A stretch of 64,000 bases of DNA from Desulfoferrobacter suflitae (lineage in GTDB: Bacteria; Desulfobacterota; Syntrophobacteria; Syntrophobacterales; Syntrophobacteraceae): positions 62,001 to 126,000 of the forward strand of contig NZ_JAIBKA010000007.1 in NCBI RefSeq assembly GCF_022603395.1, given 5' to 3'. Within the stretch, counting starts at the first letter, position 1. Each line of letters opens with the position of its first letter. The position numbers and the translations under genes are program-made. The notes beneath the pieces were generated by a model. That model was not told where the DNA came from and did not search any database. It was given only the letters and a program-made list of their open reading frames with translations. Positions 27,766 to 38,292 of this stretch are shown piece by piece.

Positions 27766-28296
27766 TCAGATGCGGTTCACCTGAACCAAATCAAGCTCCA
27801 CCGGCGTTGACCTGCCAAAAATACTCACCAGGACGCGCACCTTGCCCTTATCCGGTATGACCTCGTCAATCATGCCGCTAAAGCCGGCAAAAGGACCGTC
27901 CACCACGCGCACTTCATCACCCCGTTCAAACCGGTACTTGGGACGCGGTGTCTGCGCACCCTCCTCCATCTGTTGAATGATGGTTTGTGCCTCATCGTCG
28001 GAGAGTGGAATGGGACGATCCTGGCTTCCGATGAAACCCGTTACCTTGGGAGTGTGGCGCACCAGATGCCACGTCTCATCGTTCAATTCCATCTGGACCA
28101 GAATATAACCGGGATAAAACTTGCGGGACGAAGCTTTGCGCTGTCCTTTTACCAGTTCAATAACCTTCTCGGTCGGTACCAGGATCTGTCCAAAGTAGGC
28201 TTCCCTGCCCTCATTCTTGATGCGTTCCTCCAAGGCCGTTTTAACCTTGTGTTCAAATCCTGAGTAAGTATGAACAATGTACCAAAGCTTCGCCAC
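27766..28296 (-). CDS. nusG: Transcription antitermination factor NusG
   Basis: Universal elongation factor that links RNA polymerase to Rho or to the ribosome through S10. 176 residues: the NGN domain (KLWYIVHTYSGFEHKVKTAL) and the C-terminal KOW domain (FERGDEVRVVDGPFAGFSGM). The start is GTG. It lies between secE and rplK as usual. Confidence 0.97.
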   Translation of the reverse strand: MAKLWYIVHTYSGFEHKVKTALEERIKNEGREAYFGQILVPTEKVIELVKGQRKASSRKFYPGYILVQMELNDETWHLVRHTPKVTGFIGSQDRPIPLSDDEAQTIIQQMEEGAQTPRPKYRFERGDEVRVVDGPFAGFSGMIDEVIPDKGKVRVLVSIFGRSTPVELDLVQVNRI

Positions 28297-28341
28297 TGAA
28301 TTACCCCGTATGTACGTTCGTTAACCCATGAAAAGATGCGC

Positions 28342-28695
28342 TCATCCGATAAGCAATCGTATGAAATGGCTCAATACCAGATCGACGATCCCCAGAAACA
28401 CGCCGGAGATGATTACAATGACCAATACGACGGCGGTGGTCCCGATGGTTTCTTTTCGTGACGGCCAGACGACCTTGCGCAGTTCGTATACCACCTCGCG
28501 AAAATATTGGCGGATTTGAACCCACCAGGCCAGCCGACTCTCGTCCGATTTCTTCGAAGCTTTCCTGGGCGCGTCGGACCGCTTCGCCTTACCTGGTTTT
28601 CCGCTGCCCTTCTTCAAAGAGTCAGCCTTTTGAGCCTTACTGAACTGCTGGTCGTTCTCGTCTTTGCCGATACGGAACAGCTTCGACATATTCAT
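28342..28695 (-). CDS. secE: Preprotein translocase subunit SecE
   Basis: Clamp around SecY in the inner membrane. 117 residues: a long lysine- and serine-rich cytoplasmic N-terminus (about 55 residues, likely disordered), the amphipathic helix with FREVVYELRKVVWPSRKET, and a single membrane helix (GTTAVVLVIVIISGVFLGIV). The N-terminal extension is longer than in minimal single-helix SecE proteins. Two ATGs, two codons apart, could start it. The nearby genes nusG and rpmG support the assignment. Confidence 0.95.
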   Translation of the reverse strand: MNMSKLFRIGKDENDQQFSKAQKADSLKKGSGKPGKAKRSDAPRKASKKSDESRLAWWVQIRQYFREVVYELRKVVWPSRKETIGTTAVVLVIVIISGVFLGIVDLVLSHFIRLLIG

Positions 28696-28783
28696 TATGG
28701 CCTAGTCTCTTCTTAAGCTGTAATCTATGATATTGGACAATCCCCTGCTGGAAAACTTGCCCCTAACCCATGGAACCCCAAGG

Positions 28784-28933
28784 CTACTTGGTTTCCTTAT
28801 GCTCGGTGTGGGCATTGCAAAAACTGCAATACTTGCGGAAGCTAAGCTTTTCCGGCGTCGTTCGTTTATTCTTCGTGGTTGTGTAATTACGTCGCTTACA
28901 TCCGGAGCAAGCCAAAGTCACAAGGACTCGCAT
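28784..28933 (-). CDS. rpmG: 50S ribosomal protein L33 (zinc type)
   Basis: A 49-residue protein starting [17 protein letters not shown], with Cys9, Cys12, Cys36 and Cys39 as zinc ligands and the conserved TTTKNKR segment. It lies between tuf and secE, the usual site. A tRNA-Trp gene that often sits between rpmG and secE is not recognisable in the 88-nt gap. Confidence 0.95.
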   Translation of the reverse strand: MRVLVTLACSGCKRRNYTTTKNKRTTPEKLSFRKYCSFCNAHTEHKETK

Positions 28934-28960
28934 AATCGTTCACCCTGTTCTTTCCATCCA

Positions 28961-30154
<1,194 letters not shown>

Positions 30155-30289
30155 CGTACTTCCTCCTCAAAACATGGTTGTCATTTGACGATAAAGCGCA
30201 TCGCATAAAGAAAGTATATGTGTGCTACTATTGCGGCCGTTCCTAAGGAAGCATGGTGGCTGGGCTGCCCTCATCCGGGAGAACAAAAA

Positions 30290-30366
30290 TGGAGCCCACG
30301 ACCGGGCTCGAACCGGTGAACCTCTTCCTTACCAAGGAAGTGCTCTACCTACTGAGCTACGTGGGC
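30290..30366 (-). tRNA. tRNA-Thr (anticodon GGT)
   Basis: Complete cloverleaf: acceptor GCCCACG pairs with CGTGGGC, anticodon stem CTTCC/GGAAG with loop TTGGTAA, T-loop TTCGAGC, and an encoded CCA end. It lies just upstream of tuf, as thrT does before tufB in E. coli. Confidence 0.95.
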
Positions 30367-30530
30367 CCAACTGAGGGTAGTCGAGGCAGTTAGAAAAATT
30401 TGGGCGTGACATGCTAGCCTTCAGCTTCGAGTTGTGTAGCAAAGCTCACCCTGAACTATACTGCCCCCATTCACTACATGCAGTCTGGACGTTGGCCTGA
30501 TGCCGCTAACTCCTACATGTGTTTTATGGG

Positions 30531-30615
<85 letters not shown>

Positions 30616-30694
30616 ACAAGCGTCACTGTCTTGTTAAGTCAAGTAAGCTTTTATGACTACCACAATAAAAACTGTAAGGCAACCATTTTTTTAC

Positions 30695-30769
30695 TGGAGC
30701 TGGCGAAGGGACTTGAACCCCCAACCTGCTGATTACAAATCAGCTGCTCTACCGTTGAGCTACGCCAGC
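30695..30769 (-). tRNA. tRNA-Thr (anticodon TGT)
   Basis: 75 nt. Acceptor GCTGGCG pairs with CGCCAGC, anticodon stem CTGAT/ATCAG with loop TTGTA-type containing TGT, T-loop TTCAAGT, CCA encoded. It is first in the tRNA-tuf unit, in the position of thrU in E. coli. Confidence 0.95.
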
Positions 30770-30873
30770 CTCACGTGCTCCCTTCTAAACTTTCCGGCAA
30801 CAAGATGCAAGCAAAATTCATCGCAAATCCGTCACCGGCGGCGACGCAGGCAAGGGACAGCCCTGCAGCCCTC

Positions 30874-33324
30874 TTACAGGGTGGTCACCGGATCTCGGTC
30901 GATGGTCAGCTGAGCCCGCCGAAACCGCCGGGCAGCTTTCGCCTGCTCCATGACCTTGCAGATGAAGTCCCGCAGATCCTGATTGGTCCAGGTCTTGACA
31001 AAAAGCTGCCAGCGAAAGCGACGATTCAGCTTTGCCAGCGGCGCCGCAGTCGGTCCGAGAACGGCGATCGGTCTGTCCAGCAAGCGGAACTCCTGAGCTT
31101 CCCGGCGACATAACACGGCCAATTCTTCAGCCGCCTCGCGGGCCACATCCTCCACCGTCGAAGTGACCAACAGCTTGGCCATTCGCGTAAAAGGCGGGTA
31201 CTGCAGTTCTTTTCTGGAGGAAAGCTCGCGCTCACAGAAAAGATCATATTCCATACGCATCACAGCCTCTATGGTATAGTGATTCGGATTGTAGGTCTGC
31301 AGGATGACACGCCCCGGCCTTTCCCCACGGCCGGTCCGGCCGGCTACCTGCATGAGGATCTGCACAGTAGACTCGCCTGCGCGGAAGTCGGCGATCTGCA
31401 GTGCGGTATCCGCGTTGATGATGCCGACAAGAGTGATGTTCGGAAAATCATGACCCTTGGCAATCATCTGGGTCCCGATAAGCACATCGACGCGGTGCTC
31501 CCTCACCGCATTAAGGGATTGCACCATATCTTTGGGTCGCGTGATGGTGTCCCGGTCAATGCGCACGACGGCGGCCGCCGGCAGAAGCCTTTTTATTTCT
31601 TCTTCAACACGCTCGGTCCCAAAGCCGCGCAAAATCATGCTGGCATTCCCGCAGATCGGGCATTCCCGGGGGAGCCCACGGGACCAGGCACAATAGTGAC
31701 AACGCAGGCGGCCCTCTTTTTGATGATAAGTCAGGCTCACGCTGCAATGCGAGCACTGCAGCACATGGCCGCAAACATGGCATAGCAGAAAGGTGGCAAA
31801 GCCTCTTCGATTAAGAAAAATAAGTGCCTGCTCCCCCTGCTCGATGGTTTCACTCAGCGCCTTCTGCAGCTCTCTGGAAAGTATCGACGCAGCATTGCCC
31901 CGCCTGCGCATATCGACAATGCTCAAGCCGGGCAGAGGCCGTTCCAGGATCCTTTTGCTCAGGCGAATTGCGCGATAACGGCCCCGCCGGGCATGATGAT
32001 AGGACTGCAGCGAGGGGGTGGCGGAACCGAGTATGATCGGTATCGACAACATGCGCGAACGTACCAGGGCAACATCCCGCGCGTGGTAGCGCAACCGGTC
32101 TTCCTGTTTGTAGGAAGGATCGTGCTCCTCATCCACGATGATCAGACCAAGCTTGGCAACCGGCATAAAAACGGCTGAGCGAGCGCCGAGAACGACTCTT
32201 CGATTGCCCGCCAGGATTTCTCTCCACTGATCGTAACGGGCGCCGATTGCAACAGCACTGTGCCACACGGCCAAAAGATTTCCAAAACGCTGCCTGAAAA
32301 GGGCTTCCAGCTGAGTACTGAGGGCAATTTCCGGCACCAGCACAAGGGCCCCCCTACCCAGCTCCAAAGCCTCCTCTATCAGCCGAATATAGATTTCCGT
32401 TTTACCGCTGCCGGTGACCCCGTGAAGTAAGAAGGGAGAAAAGCAGGAATCACGAATATGCGGTGAAATTTTTTCAAGCGCCCATTTCTGCTCGGGGGTC
32501 GGGTGCAGTGGTGAACCGGGAGGCAAGACCTGAGCGAGATTCGCCTCGCGCAATTCCTCGACCTTATCCAGTGCCACAAAACCTTGCGTGTCCAATTTCT
32601 TCAACCAGTAATCAAGATTCTTCACCCCCCTGCGCAGATCTCTCACAGCAACCGGCCAGCCTCCGGCGGCCTTCAGCAGGTCAAGCAACAGTGCAAGGTT
32701 GGCATTGCTGCCAAGCCGTTCGATGCCAGAGGAGTTGATCAGCCGCACCACGCGTATGCGTCTGGGACTCAGATTCGGCCGCCGCCATTCACAGAAATGT
32801 TCCACCAATCCCGCCTGCCGGCAACGTTCCAGTTCTTTCTTGACAGCATGGAATTTGGTCGGCGAAATCTTTTGCAGACGGGCAAGGTCGAGCGGACCTT
32901 CTCGCAGCAATACCTGCAAAATATCCGCTGCATCGGCAGATCGCGCTGCGTCTTTTCCTTGATCGGTCAGGCGGTAACAGCTCCATGAGGTACTTTGAAT
33001 CCCCGAGGGCAGAACCACCTTGAGAACTTCCCCCAGGGGATAAAAGTAGTACTCGGAAACCCAGCGACACAGTTTGATCAGGTCCAGGGGGACAACCGGC
33101 TGGGGATCGACCACATCCAGAATGGGACGTAAAGCAACGTTTTTGGCAAGACGCGGTGGAGATTCCTCGACTTGTACAATCAGGCCGAGCGTCTCGCGTC
33201 GTCCCAATGGAACAATCACTCGCTTGCCCAGCTCAACTTTGCCGCATAACGCAGCAGGGATTTCGTAATGGAGAGTTTTGTCAAGGGCGGCAAAAACTGC
33301 AATTTTGGCGAAACCATTTGCCAC
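30874..33324 (-). CDS. priA: Primosomal protein N', replication restart helicase PriA
   Basis: 3'-5' helicase that reloads the replisome at stalled forks. 816 residues: N-terminal 3'-DNA-binding and winged-helix domains, Walker A GVTGSGKTE, DEEH box (IVDEEHDPSYKQE), a cysteine-rich zinc region (CHVCGHVLQCSHC, then CHYC and CPIC), helicase motif VLIGTQMIAKGHDFP, and a conserved C-terminal domain. The start is GTG. It is transcribed toward the tRNA genes and follows the M23 peptidase gene by 9 nt. Confidence 0.95.
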   Translation of the reverse strand: MANGFAKIAVFAALDKTLHYEIPAALCGKVELGKRVIVPLGRRETLGLIVQVEESPPRLAKNVALRPILDVVDPQPVVPLDLIKLCRWVSEYYFYPLGEVLKVVLPSGIQSTSWSCYRLTDQGKDAARSADAADILQVLLREGPLDLARLQKISPTKFHAVKKELERCRQAGLVEHFCEWRRPNLSPRRIRVVRLINSSGIERLGSNANLALLLDLLKAAGGWPVAVRDLRRGVKNLDYWLKKLDTQGFVALDKVEELREANLAQVLPPGSPLHPTPEQKWALEKISPHIRDSCFSPFLLHGVTGSGKTEIYIRLIEEALELGRGALVLVPEIALSTQLEALFRQRFGNLLAVWHSAVAIGARYDQWREILAGNRRVVLGARSAVFMPVAKLGLIIVDEEHDPSYKQEDRLRYHARDVALVRSRMLSIPIILGSATPSLQSYHHARRGRYRAIRLSKRILERPLPGLSIVDMRRRGNAASILSRELQKALSETIEQGEQALIFLNRRGFATFLLCHVCGHVLQCSHCSVSLTYHQKEGRLRCHYCAWSRGLPRECPICGNASMILRGFGTERVEEEIKRLLPAAAVVRIDRDTITRPKDMVQSLNAVREHRVDVLIGTQMIAKGHDFPNITLVGIINADTALQIADFRAGESTVQILMQVAGRTGRGERPGRVILQTYNPNHYTIEAVMRMEYDLFCERELSSRKELQYPPFTRMAKLLVTSTVEDVAREAAEELAVLCRREAQEFRLLDRPIAVLGPTAAPLAKLNRRFRWQLFVKTWTNQDLRDFICKVMEQAKAARRFRRAQLTIDRDPVTTL

Positions 33325-33333
33325 GTGAACGAA

Positions 33334-34683
33334 TCACTCACCTGCCTGAGATATATTTTTGATCTGTGTGAACCGCACGCTGCCCTGCCCACGCAGGACT
33401 GCCAAATATCCGTCGCGTTGCCTTTGGAAATCGGCCAGCTGGGATTTCTCCAACGAGCGCGCGTTGGGGAAATCGGTTTTGAGGAAATTGATGGGCTGGT
33501 TATCCTTGTAGAAGCGAAAATCCAGGTGGGGTCCCGTTGCCAGCCCCGATGAACCGACGTATCCGATGACCTCCCCCTGCTGCACGGTGCTGCCCGTCCG
33601 CAACCCCTTGGCGAACCCCGCCAGATGCCCGTATGTGGTCTTATAGCCCTGGCCGTGACGAATCTCTATATAATTTCCAAATCCGCCCTTGCGACCCAGG
33701 TAACTTACGGTCCCATTTCCCAGACTACTTACGGGAGCCCCGTGCGGCGCAGCGTAATCGATTCCCAAATGAGGGCGGTAGATCTTCAAAATAGGATGCA
33801 TGCGCTTGTGTGTGAAGGTGGAACTGATGCGGCTGTAGCTTAGCGGCGCCTTAAGAAAGAGTTTGCACAATGAACGGCCGTCAGCATCGAAGTACCCTTC
33901 ATAGCCGTCGTTGAGCTTATAGTAAAACGCCTGATAGAGCTCCCCGTCAACCGTCATTTCAGCGGCCAGGATGGCGTCCACCCTGACCCGCCTGCCGTCT
34001 TTCACTTCTTCCCGAAAATGGACGGCAAATGTATCGCCCTCTCGCAGATCGGTGACAAAATCGATGTCGTACGCGAATAGATCCGCCAGTTGCAGGATCG
34101 ATGCACCCGGCAAGCCCGCTCTGATGCAGGAATCATAAAGATTATCCGTGATGGTCCCCTTGACCGTCTCGACCACAGTGATCGACGGTATTCTGTCCTT
34201 CTGGCATTTCCAGCCATCGCCGATTTTACGGAACGTATAGGTCGATCCATCAATGGTGGAATACACAAACTTGACAACCTGCTGGTCCTCGCGACGGATG
34301 TGCAGGGTAAGCTCGTCATTGGGGCGCAGGTCGCTCAGCTCACAATCTTCCTGGCACGATTTCTGCCATTCGGCAACACATTCCACCGGCAGGTTGAATC
34401 GTTGCAGCACCTGGTGCAGAGTGTCGTTGGGTTCAATGGTGTAATGCTCGACCGCAAGAAGCTTGTGGTATTCTTCCGCAAGAGCAAACGAGTCGGGGTA
34501 TTGATAGATGACCTCGGGTAACGGCGGCAAAGCATCCGGAGGAGACAGAGCGGTTTTCCACCATATGGCCATGGCTCCGGAGATGAAACACACGCAGACC
34601 AATCTCCCCCACCCGCGACCCTTGTTTCGCGAGGACGACGCCGCCTTCCGGGATGCCAGTCTGACCGATGCTGAAGCCTTCAT
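33334..34683 (-). CDS. M23-family cell-wall metallopeptidase, membrane anchored
   Basis: Predicted murein endopeptidase of the LytM/MepM type. About 449 residues from the ATG at 34683: a basic stretch, one signal-anchor helix (LVCVCFISGAMAIWW), a LysM/OapA-like segment (HYTIEPNDTLHQVLQRF), a middle domain, and the C-terminal peptidase. Zinc motif 1 is HLGIDYAAPHG (HxxxD); motif 2 is YGHL; the third motif reads GPHLDF, with Asp where many M23 enzymes have the second His of HxH. No clear ribosome-binding site precedes the chosen ATG; the frame stays open further upstream. Confidence 0.85.
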   Translation of the reverse strand: MKASASVRLASRKAASSSRNKGRGWGRLVCVCFISGAMAIWWKTALSPPDALPPLPEVIYQYPDSFALAEEYHKLLAVEHYTIEPNDTLHQVLQRFNLPVECVAEWQKSCQEDCELSDLRPNDELTLHIRREDQQVVKFVYSTIDGSTYTFRKIGDGWKCQKDRIPSITVVETVKGTITDNLYDSCIRAGLPGASILQLADLFAYDIDFVTDLREGDTFAVHFREEVKDGRRVRVDAILAAEMTVDGELYQAFYYKLNDGYEGYFDADGRSLCKLFLKAPLSYSRISSTFTHKRMHPILKIYRPHLGIDYAAPHGAPVSSLGNGTVSYLGRKGGFGNYIEIRHGQGYKTTYGHLAGFAKGLRTGSTVQQGEVIGYVGSSGLATGPHLDFRFYKDNQPINFLKTDFPNARSLEKSQLADFQRQRDGYLAVLRGQGSVRFTQIKNISQAGE

Positions 34684-34998
34684 CGGGTCTGCTACTAGCA
34701 CAAACCATGTTTTACGGTCAAAAAAAATCGCTGAACAGCGTTCACTTTGGTCCGCACACCATGGCAATTTGGTGCTTGCTAACCGCCAATGCATGTGTAT
34801 ATTTTTTGCACGATGTCTTGTGCAGTGTTGTCGGCGCACAGACACCGGGGTCGATTATGCGGGGCATTGCAGCAGGGTGCTGCAGCGGAGGGAGGGTGGC
34901 CATCTTCATTGCGACAGCACATTCGGCATATCCATTCGGGCCAAGATAACGGGTGATGGATGCAGTCTTCAGGCTCAGGTGAGAAAGAGATCAACGAA
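34684..34998. other. Divergent intergenic region, no gene recognised
   Basis: About 315 nt between the divergent M23 peptidase and nucleoside phosphorylase genes. It is more AT-rich than its flanks. A possible plus-strand promoter is TTGCTA (34776-34781), a 16-nt spacer and TATATT (34798-34803), about 190 nt before the phosphorylase start. I see no convincing small gene; the open frames reaching into it lack ribosome-binding sites. Confidence 0.35.
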
Positions 34999-35760
34999 AT
35001 GATTGGCGCGACCATCCGCACAGAAGACGCAGCCGTCATTCAACCGACCAGGGGGAAGCGGGAACCCCGGCTTCCTGCAACAGCACTGCTGGTATTCACG
35101 CCACAGGATATTGGCCTGGTCATCGACCGATTTGATGATCCCCCGCAACATTGCCACACACTTTATCTGGCAAAAGTTCATGTGGGATTTTACCAGGGCC
35201 GGCAGATCGCCGTCGCCGGTCCTTCCCTCGGCGCCCCACAAACGATATTGATCCTGGAGAAGCTCATTGCCCTTGGTGTACGCAATTTCCTGGCATTTGG
35301 GTGGTGTGGGTCGCTCCACCCAGACGTGGTCATAGGGGATGTCATCATGCCAAACAGCGCCGTGTCAGAAGAGGGAACCTCCCAGCATTATCCGCTGGGC
35401 ACGACGCAACCCGGCCCGGCACCGGAAATTCAGGAAATGCTGCGACAGGCGCTGCAAGCAACCGATGTCAAATTGCATGAAGGCGCCGTGTGGACGACCG
35501 ATGCACCCTTCCGGGAAACGTTGAACAAAGTTGTGGCCCTTCAGAACAAGGGCATTTTGGGCGTGGAAATGGAAGTATCCGCGCTCTTCACCGTGGCCCG
35601 ATTTCGCGGGGTCCGCCTGGCTGCCGTTTTGGCCGTATCGGATGAACTCTTCAGCCTCAGCTGGGTGCATGGCTTCAACCATGCCGTTTTCAAGCGAACC
35701 AGGCAGCTGCTCGCGGATTTGATCATTCAGACCGCTTGCAGCCTTGCTCCGCCTTTATAG
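34999..35760 (+). CDS. Purine/uridine nucleoside phosphorylase-like protein
   Basis: PNP_UDP_1 superfamily protein, predicted to cleave a nucleoside with phosphate in a salvage pathway; the substrate cannot be told from sequence. About 253 residues. Signatures are GPSLGAPQTILILEKLIALG, LAFGWCGSL followed by GDVIMPNSAVSEEGTS, and GVEMEVSALFTVA, the EME-type ribose-binding motif. The ATG at 34999 fits the family N-terminus; another in-frame ATG at 34960 would add 13 residues. Neither has a strong ribosome-binding site. Confidence 0.75.
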   Translation: MIGATIRTEDAAVIQPTRGKREPRLPATALLVFTPQDIGLVIDRFDDPPQHCHTLYLAKVHVGFYQGRQIAVAGPSLGAPQTILILEKLIALGVRNFLAFGWCGSLHPDVVIGDVIMPNSAVSEEGTSQHYPLGTTQPGPAPEIQEMLRQALQATDVKLHEGAVWTTDAPFRETLNKVVALQNKGILGVEMEVSALFTVARFRGVRLAAVLAVSDELFSLSWVHGFNHAVFKRTRQLLADLIIQTACSLAPPL

Positions 35761-35829
35761 ACGAACTGCAGCACCGGTAGCGGCCCCGGGGTCAGTTCGC
35801 CGCTAACGAGCACGAGAGGAGAGGCACTA

Positions 35830-36114
35830 ATGAGTAACCGGCGCGTTCATGTTTGGGTCAGTGGCCGAGTGCAGGGGGTCTTTTTCCGCAGCTACACTCG
35901 AGACGCCGCCCTCCAACGGGGGCTGAAGGGATGGGTAAGAAATCTCCCCGACGGACGAGTGGAGGCCGTTTTCGAGGGCGACAATGAACGCGTGGAAGAC
36001 ATGCTCAGCTGGTGTAAGAGCGGCAGCCCGCTCGCCCGGGTGGAATACCTGGAAGTGCACGAGGAAGAATTCCGGGGCGATTTGCTGGAATTTGAAATAC
36101 GGTATCCAGGATGA
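35830..36114 (+). CDS. acyP: Acylphosphatase
   Basis: Small enzyme that hydrolyses carboxyl-phosphate bonds. 94 residues with VSGRVQGVFFRSYT (catalytic Arg in the phosphate loop) and GWVRNLPDGRVEAVFEG (catalytic Asn). AGGAG lies upstream of the ATG. The stop overlaps the start of the next gene by 4 nt (ATGA), so the two are translationally coupled. Confidence 0.93.
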   Translation: MSNRRVHVWVSGRVQGVFFRSYTRDAALQRGLKGWVRNLPDGRVEAVFEGDNERVEDMLSWCKSGSPLARVEYLEVHEEEFRGDLLEFEIRYPG

Positions 36115-36449
36115 ACAAGCTTTACGAGCTGTGGGAAAAGTTCATCAACTTCCTGGCGGAATATGACAGCCAAAAGATCACTGAAATAATCCGTCAACTC
36201 AATTGGAATGAGGTGCTGTACAAGCCTCTCTTTTGGGTTTTGGTCGTGCCGATGTTTGGTTATTTGCTGTGGAAAAGGCGCTTTCAAACATTGTTGCTCA
36301 TTTTTTCTCTGGTTCTTTTTGTCATGCTGGCACTGTACACCCTGCCTCCGGCAGGTCAGCCCATTCCCCTGAGCAAAATCCTCTCGTTCGCTGGAGGCAG
36401 CATCGCGCTGGTTGCAGTCAATCTCTACTTCTTGTTCGTAAGAAGCTGA
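36111..36449 (+). CDS. Small membrane protein of unknown function
   Basis: 112 residues. A hydrophilic N-terminus of about 38 residues (KLYELWEKFINFLAEYDSQ) is followed by three predicted membrane helices (WVLVVPMFGYLLW, LLIFSLVLFVMLALYTL, and AGGSIALVAVNLYFLFV). I do not recognise the family. Its start overlaps the acylphosphatase stop by 4 nt, so it is made with that enzyme, but this gives no firm function. It converges on the HU/IHF gene 36 nt downstream. Confidence 0.7.
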   Translation: MNKLYELWEKFINFLAEYDSQKITEIIRQLNWNEVLYKPLFWVLVVPMFGYLLWKRRFQTLLLIFSLVLFVMLALYTLPPAGQPIPLSKILSFAGGSIALVAVNLYFLFVRS

Positions 36450-36485
36450 ACAGCCACGCAGCACACGCCAACGGCCGGGCGGTAC

Positions 36486-36782
36486 TTATTTTGTGCTTTT
36501 GACCTCTGCACCATTGACTCGTTCCTTAAGTTCCTTACCGACTTTAAAGAAGGGCAGCTTTTTGGACTTCACCTCAATGAGCTCGCCGGTTTTGGGGTTC
36601 CTGCCCTTATAACCGTCGTAATCTTTCACCTTGAAACTTCCAAACCCTCTAATTTCCAGCCGATCACCACGAATCAGGGCCTGCTCCATGCTGTTAAAAG
36701 CGACATTGACCGCCGTCTCCGCAGCCTTCAAAGTAATGCCTTCGGCTTTCGCCAAAGCTTCTATGAGTTGACTCTTAGTCAT
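36486..36782 (-). CDS. HU/IHF-family DNA-binding protein
   Basis: Histone-like protein that bends DNA. 98 residues starting MTKSQLIEALAKAEGITLK, with the beta-arm core RLEIRGFGSFKVKDYDGYKGRNPKTGE and the end FFKVGKELKERVN. The GRNPKTGE motif and GKELKERVN end resemble IHF beta as much as HU, so I leave the symbol open. AAGGAG lies 8 nt before the ATG. It follows serS by 30 nt. Confidence 0.92.
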   Translation of the reverse strand: MTKSQLIEALAKAEGITLKAAETAVNVAFNSMEQALIRGDRLEIRGFGSFKVKDYDGYKGRNPKTGELIEVKSKKLPFFKVGKELKERVNGAEVKSTK

Positions 36783-36812
36783 TGTTTCTACTCCTTGATG
36801 CGCCGTCAAATG

Positions 36813-38093
36813 TTAGTGAATTGTCTCAATTCTTTCGACATTTCCTAAATAGGGTTGCAAAACCGGCGGAATCAATACGCTCCCGTCTTGCTGTTGAAAA
36901 TTCTCCAGAACCGCCACCAATGTTCGTCCGACGGCCAACCCCGAGCCGTTGATTGTGTGAGCGAGCTCGGTCTTGGACTTACCCTTGCGGCGCAACCGGA
37001 TGTTGGCCCGTCTTGCCTGAAAATCTTCAAAATTGCTGCAGGAAGAGATTTCTCGGTAAGTGTTCTGACCGGGCAGCCACACCTCGATGTCATAGGTCTT
37101 GGCAGATGAAAACCCGAGATCTCCCGTGCAAAGACTCACTACTCGATAGTGTATGTTCAGTTTCTGCAAAATGGTTTCAGCGTTCAGGAGAAGGTTCTCC
37201 AATTCCTGGTACGATGTATCGGGGCTGACTATTTTAACCAGTTCCACTTTGTTGAACTGATGCTGGCGGATGAGTCCCCTGGTATCCTTGCCGTAGGATC
37301 CCGCCTCCGATCGGAAGCAGGGAGTATAGGCCGTATAATATTTCGGCAGGTCTTCCTCCTCCAGCACTTCATTCATATGAATATTGGTTACGGGTACTTC
37401 CGCTGTTGGGATGAGATAATAATCGCGCCCTTCCAGCTTAAACAAGTCCTCCTTGAATTTGGGCAGTTGACCGGTGCCGACAAGACTGCTGCTGTTGACC
37501 ATGAAAGGAGGCAGCACTTCGGTATAGCCATGTTGGCGCACGTGCACATCCAGCATGAAGTTGATCAGGGCGCGCTCGAGTGCTGCTCCCTGTCCCCAGT
37601 AGAGCGCAAAGCGTGCTCCCGTCATTTTGGCGGCTCGCTCAAAATCCAGGATGCCCAGTGATTCCCCTATGTCCCAATGGTTCCTGGGGGCAAAGTCGAA
37701 AGCAGGCGGACTGCCCCACGTCTTGATGACCGGATTGTCCTTTTCATCCCCCCCGACCACCACTGATTCATGGGGCATATTGGGTATCAAAAGCAGCTCA
37801 TCGTTCATTCTCTCTTCAATAACGGCCAGCTCCTGATCCATCGCCTTGATGCGCTGTGCGACATCTTTCATGTCCTCAATGAGCCGGGAAGCGTCGCGCT
37901 TTTCCCTTTTGGCGAGAGATATCTCCTCGGAGGCAACATTTCGCTGACGCTTCAGTTCCTCCACTTCCACCAAAATACGGCGGCGGTTCGCATCCAGCCG
38001 GACGAGCCGGGTCAAATCCATGTCCAATTTCCGGTTGCGCAGCATTTGTTGAACTTGATCCATATGGTCACGGACGTATTTGAGATCCAGCAT
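36813..38093 (-). CDS. serS: Seryl-tRNA synthetase
   Basis: Class II synthetase that charges tRNA-Ser. 426 residues: an N-terminal coiled-coil arm (residues about 30-100, [21 protein letters not shown]) for the long variable arm of tRNA-Ser, motif 2 [22 protein letters not shown] and motif 3 [15 protein letters not shown]. The start at 38093 gives the canonical [10 protein letters not shown]; the frame is open 17 codons further up without a better start. Confidence 0.96.
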   Translation of the reverse strand: MLDLKYVRDHMDQVQQMLRNRKLDMDLTRLVRLDANRRRILVEVEELKRQRNVASEEISLAKREKRDASRLIEDMKDVAQRIKAMDQELAVIEERMNDELLLIPNMPHESVVVGGDEKDNPVIKTWGSPPAFDFAPRNHWDIGESLGILDFERAAKMTGARFALYWGQGAALERALINFMLDVHVRQHGYTEVLPPFMVNSSSLVGTGQLPKFKEDLFKLEGRDYYLIPTAEVPVTNIHMNEVLEEEDLPKYYTAYTPCFRSEAGSYGKDTRGLIRQHQFNKVELVKIVSPDTSYQELENLLLNAETILQKLNIHYRVVSLCTGDLGFSSAKTYDIEVWLPGQNTYREISSCSNFEDFQARRANIRLRRKGKSKTELAHTINGSGLAVGRTLVAVLENFQQQDGSVLIPPVLQPYLGNVERIETIH

Positions 38094-38292
38094 AAGTTCC
38101 CTTCCACTCCCGAGATCGACTCGCAAGCCTATGTTTTTTAACAACTTTTAACAACTAACAAACGCCTAGATTCTTAACATCCACCCCTCGACCTTGTCAA
38201 TTCCTTTTGTCAGTTCAATAGGTTGGCTTAACATCACGAGATTCTGGAGTGGCGACGGAGTTGCGTGTGAACAGAAATGCCCTCGATCGGTC

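Noticed and set aside
28696-28783. Possible tRNA-Trp between rpmG and secE
   Set aside because: No cloverleaf can be formed; the gap is too short and lacks a T-loop motif.
30367-30530. Possible tRNA-Gly between tRNA-Tyr and tRNA-Thr(GGT)
   Set aside because: A D-arm-like stretch is present but I could not build an acceptor stem or anticodon arm.
34433-34949. Open frames over the M23 peptidase start and the gap beyond it
   Set aside because: They lack ribosome-binding sites and family resemblance; the region is better read as a divergent promoter region.
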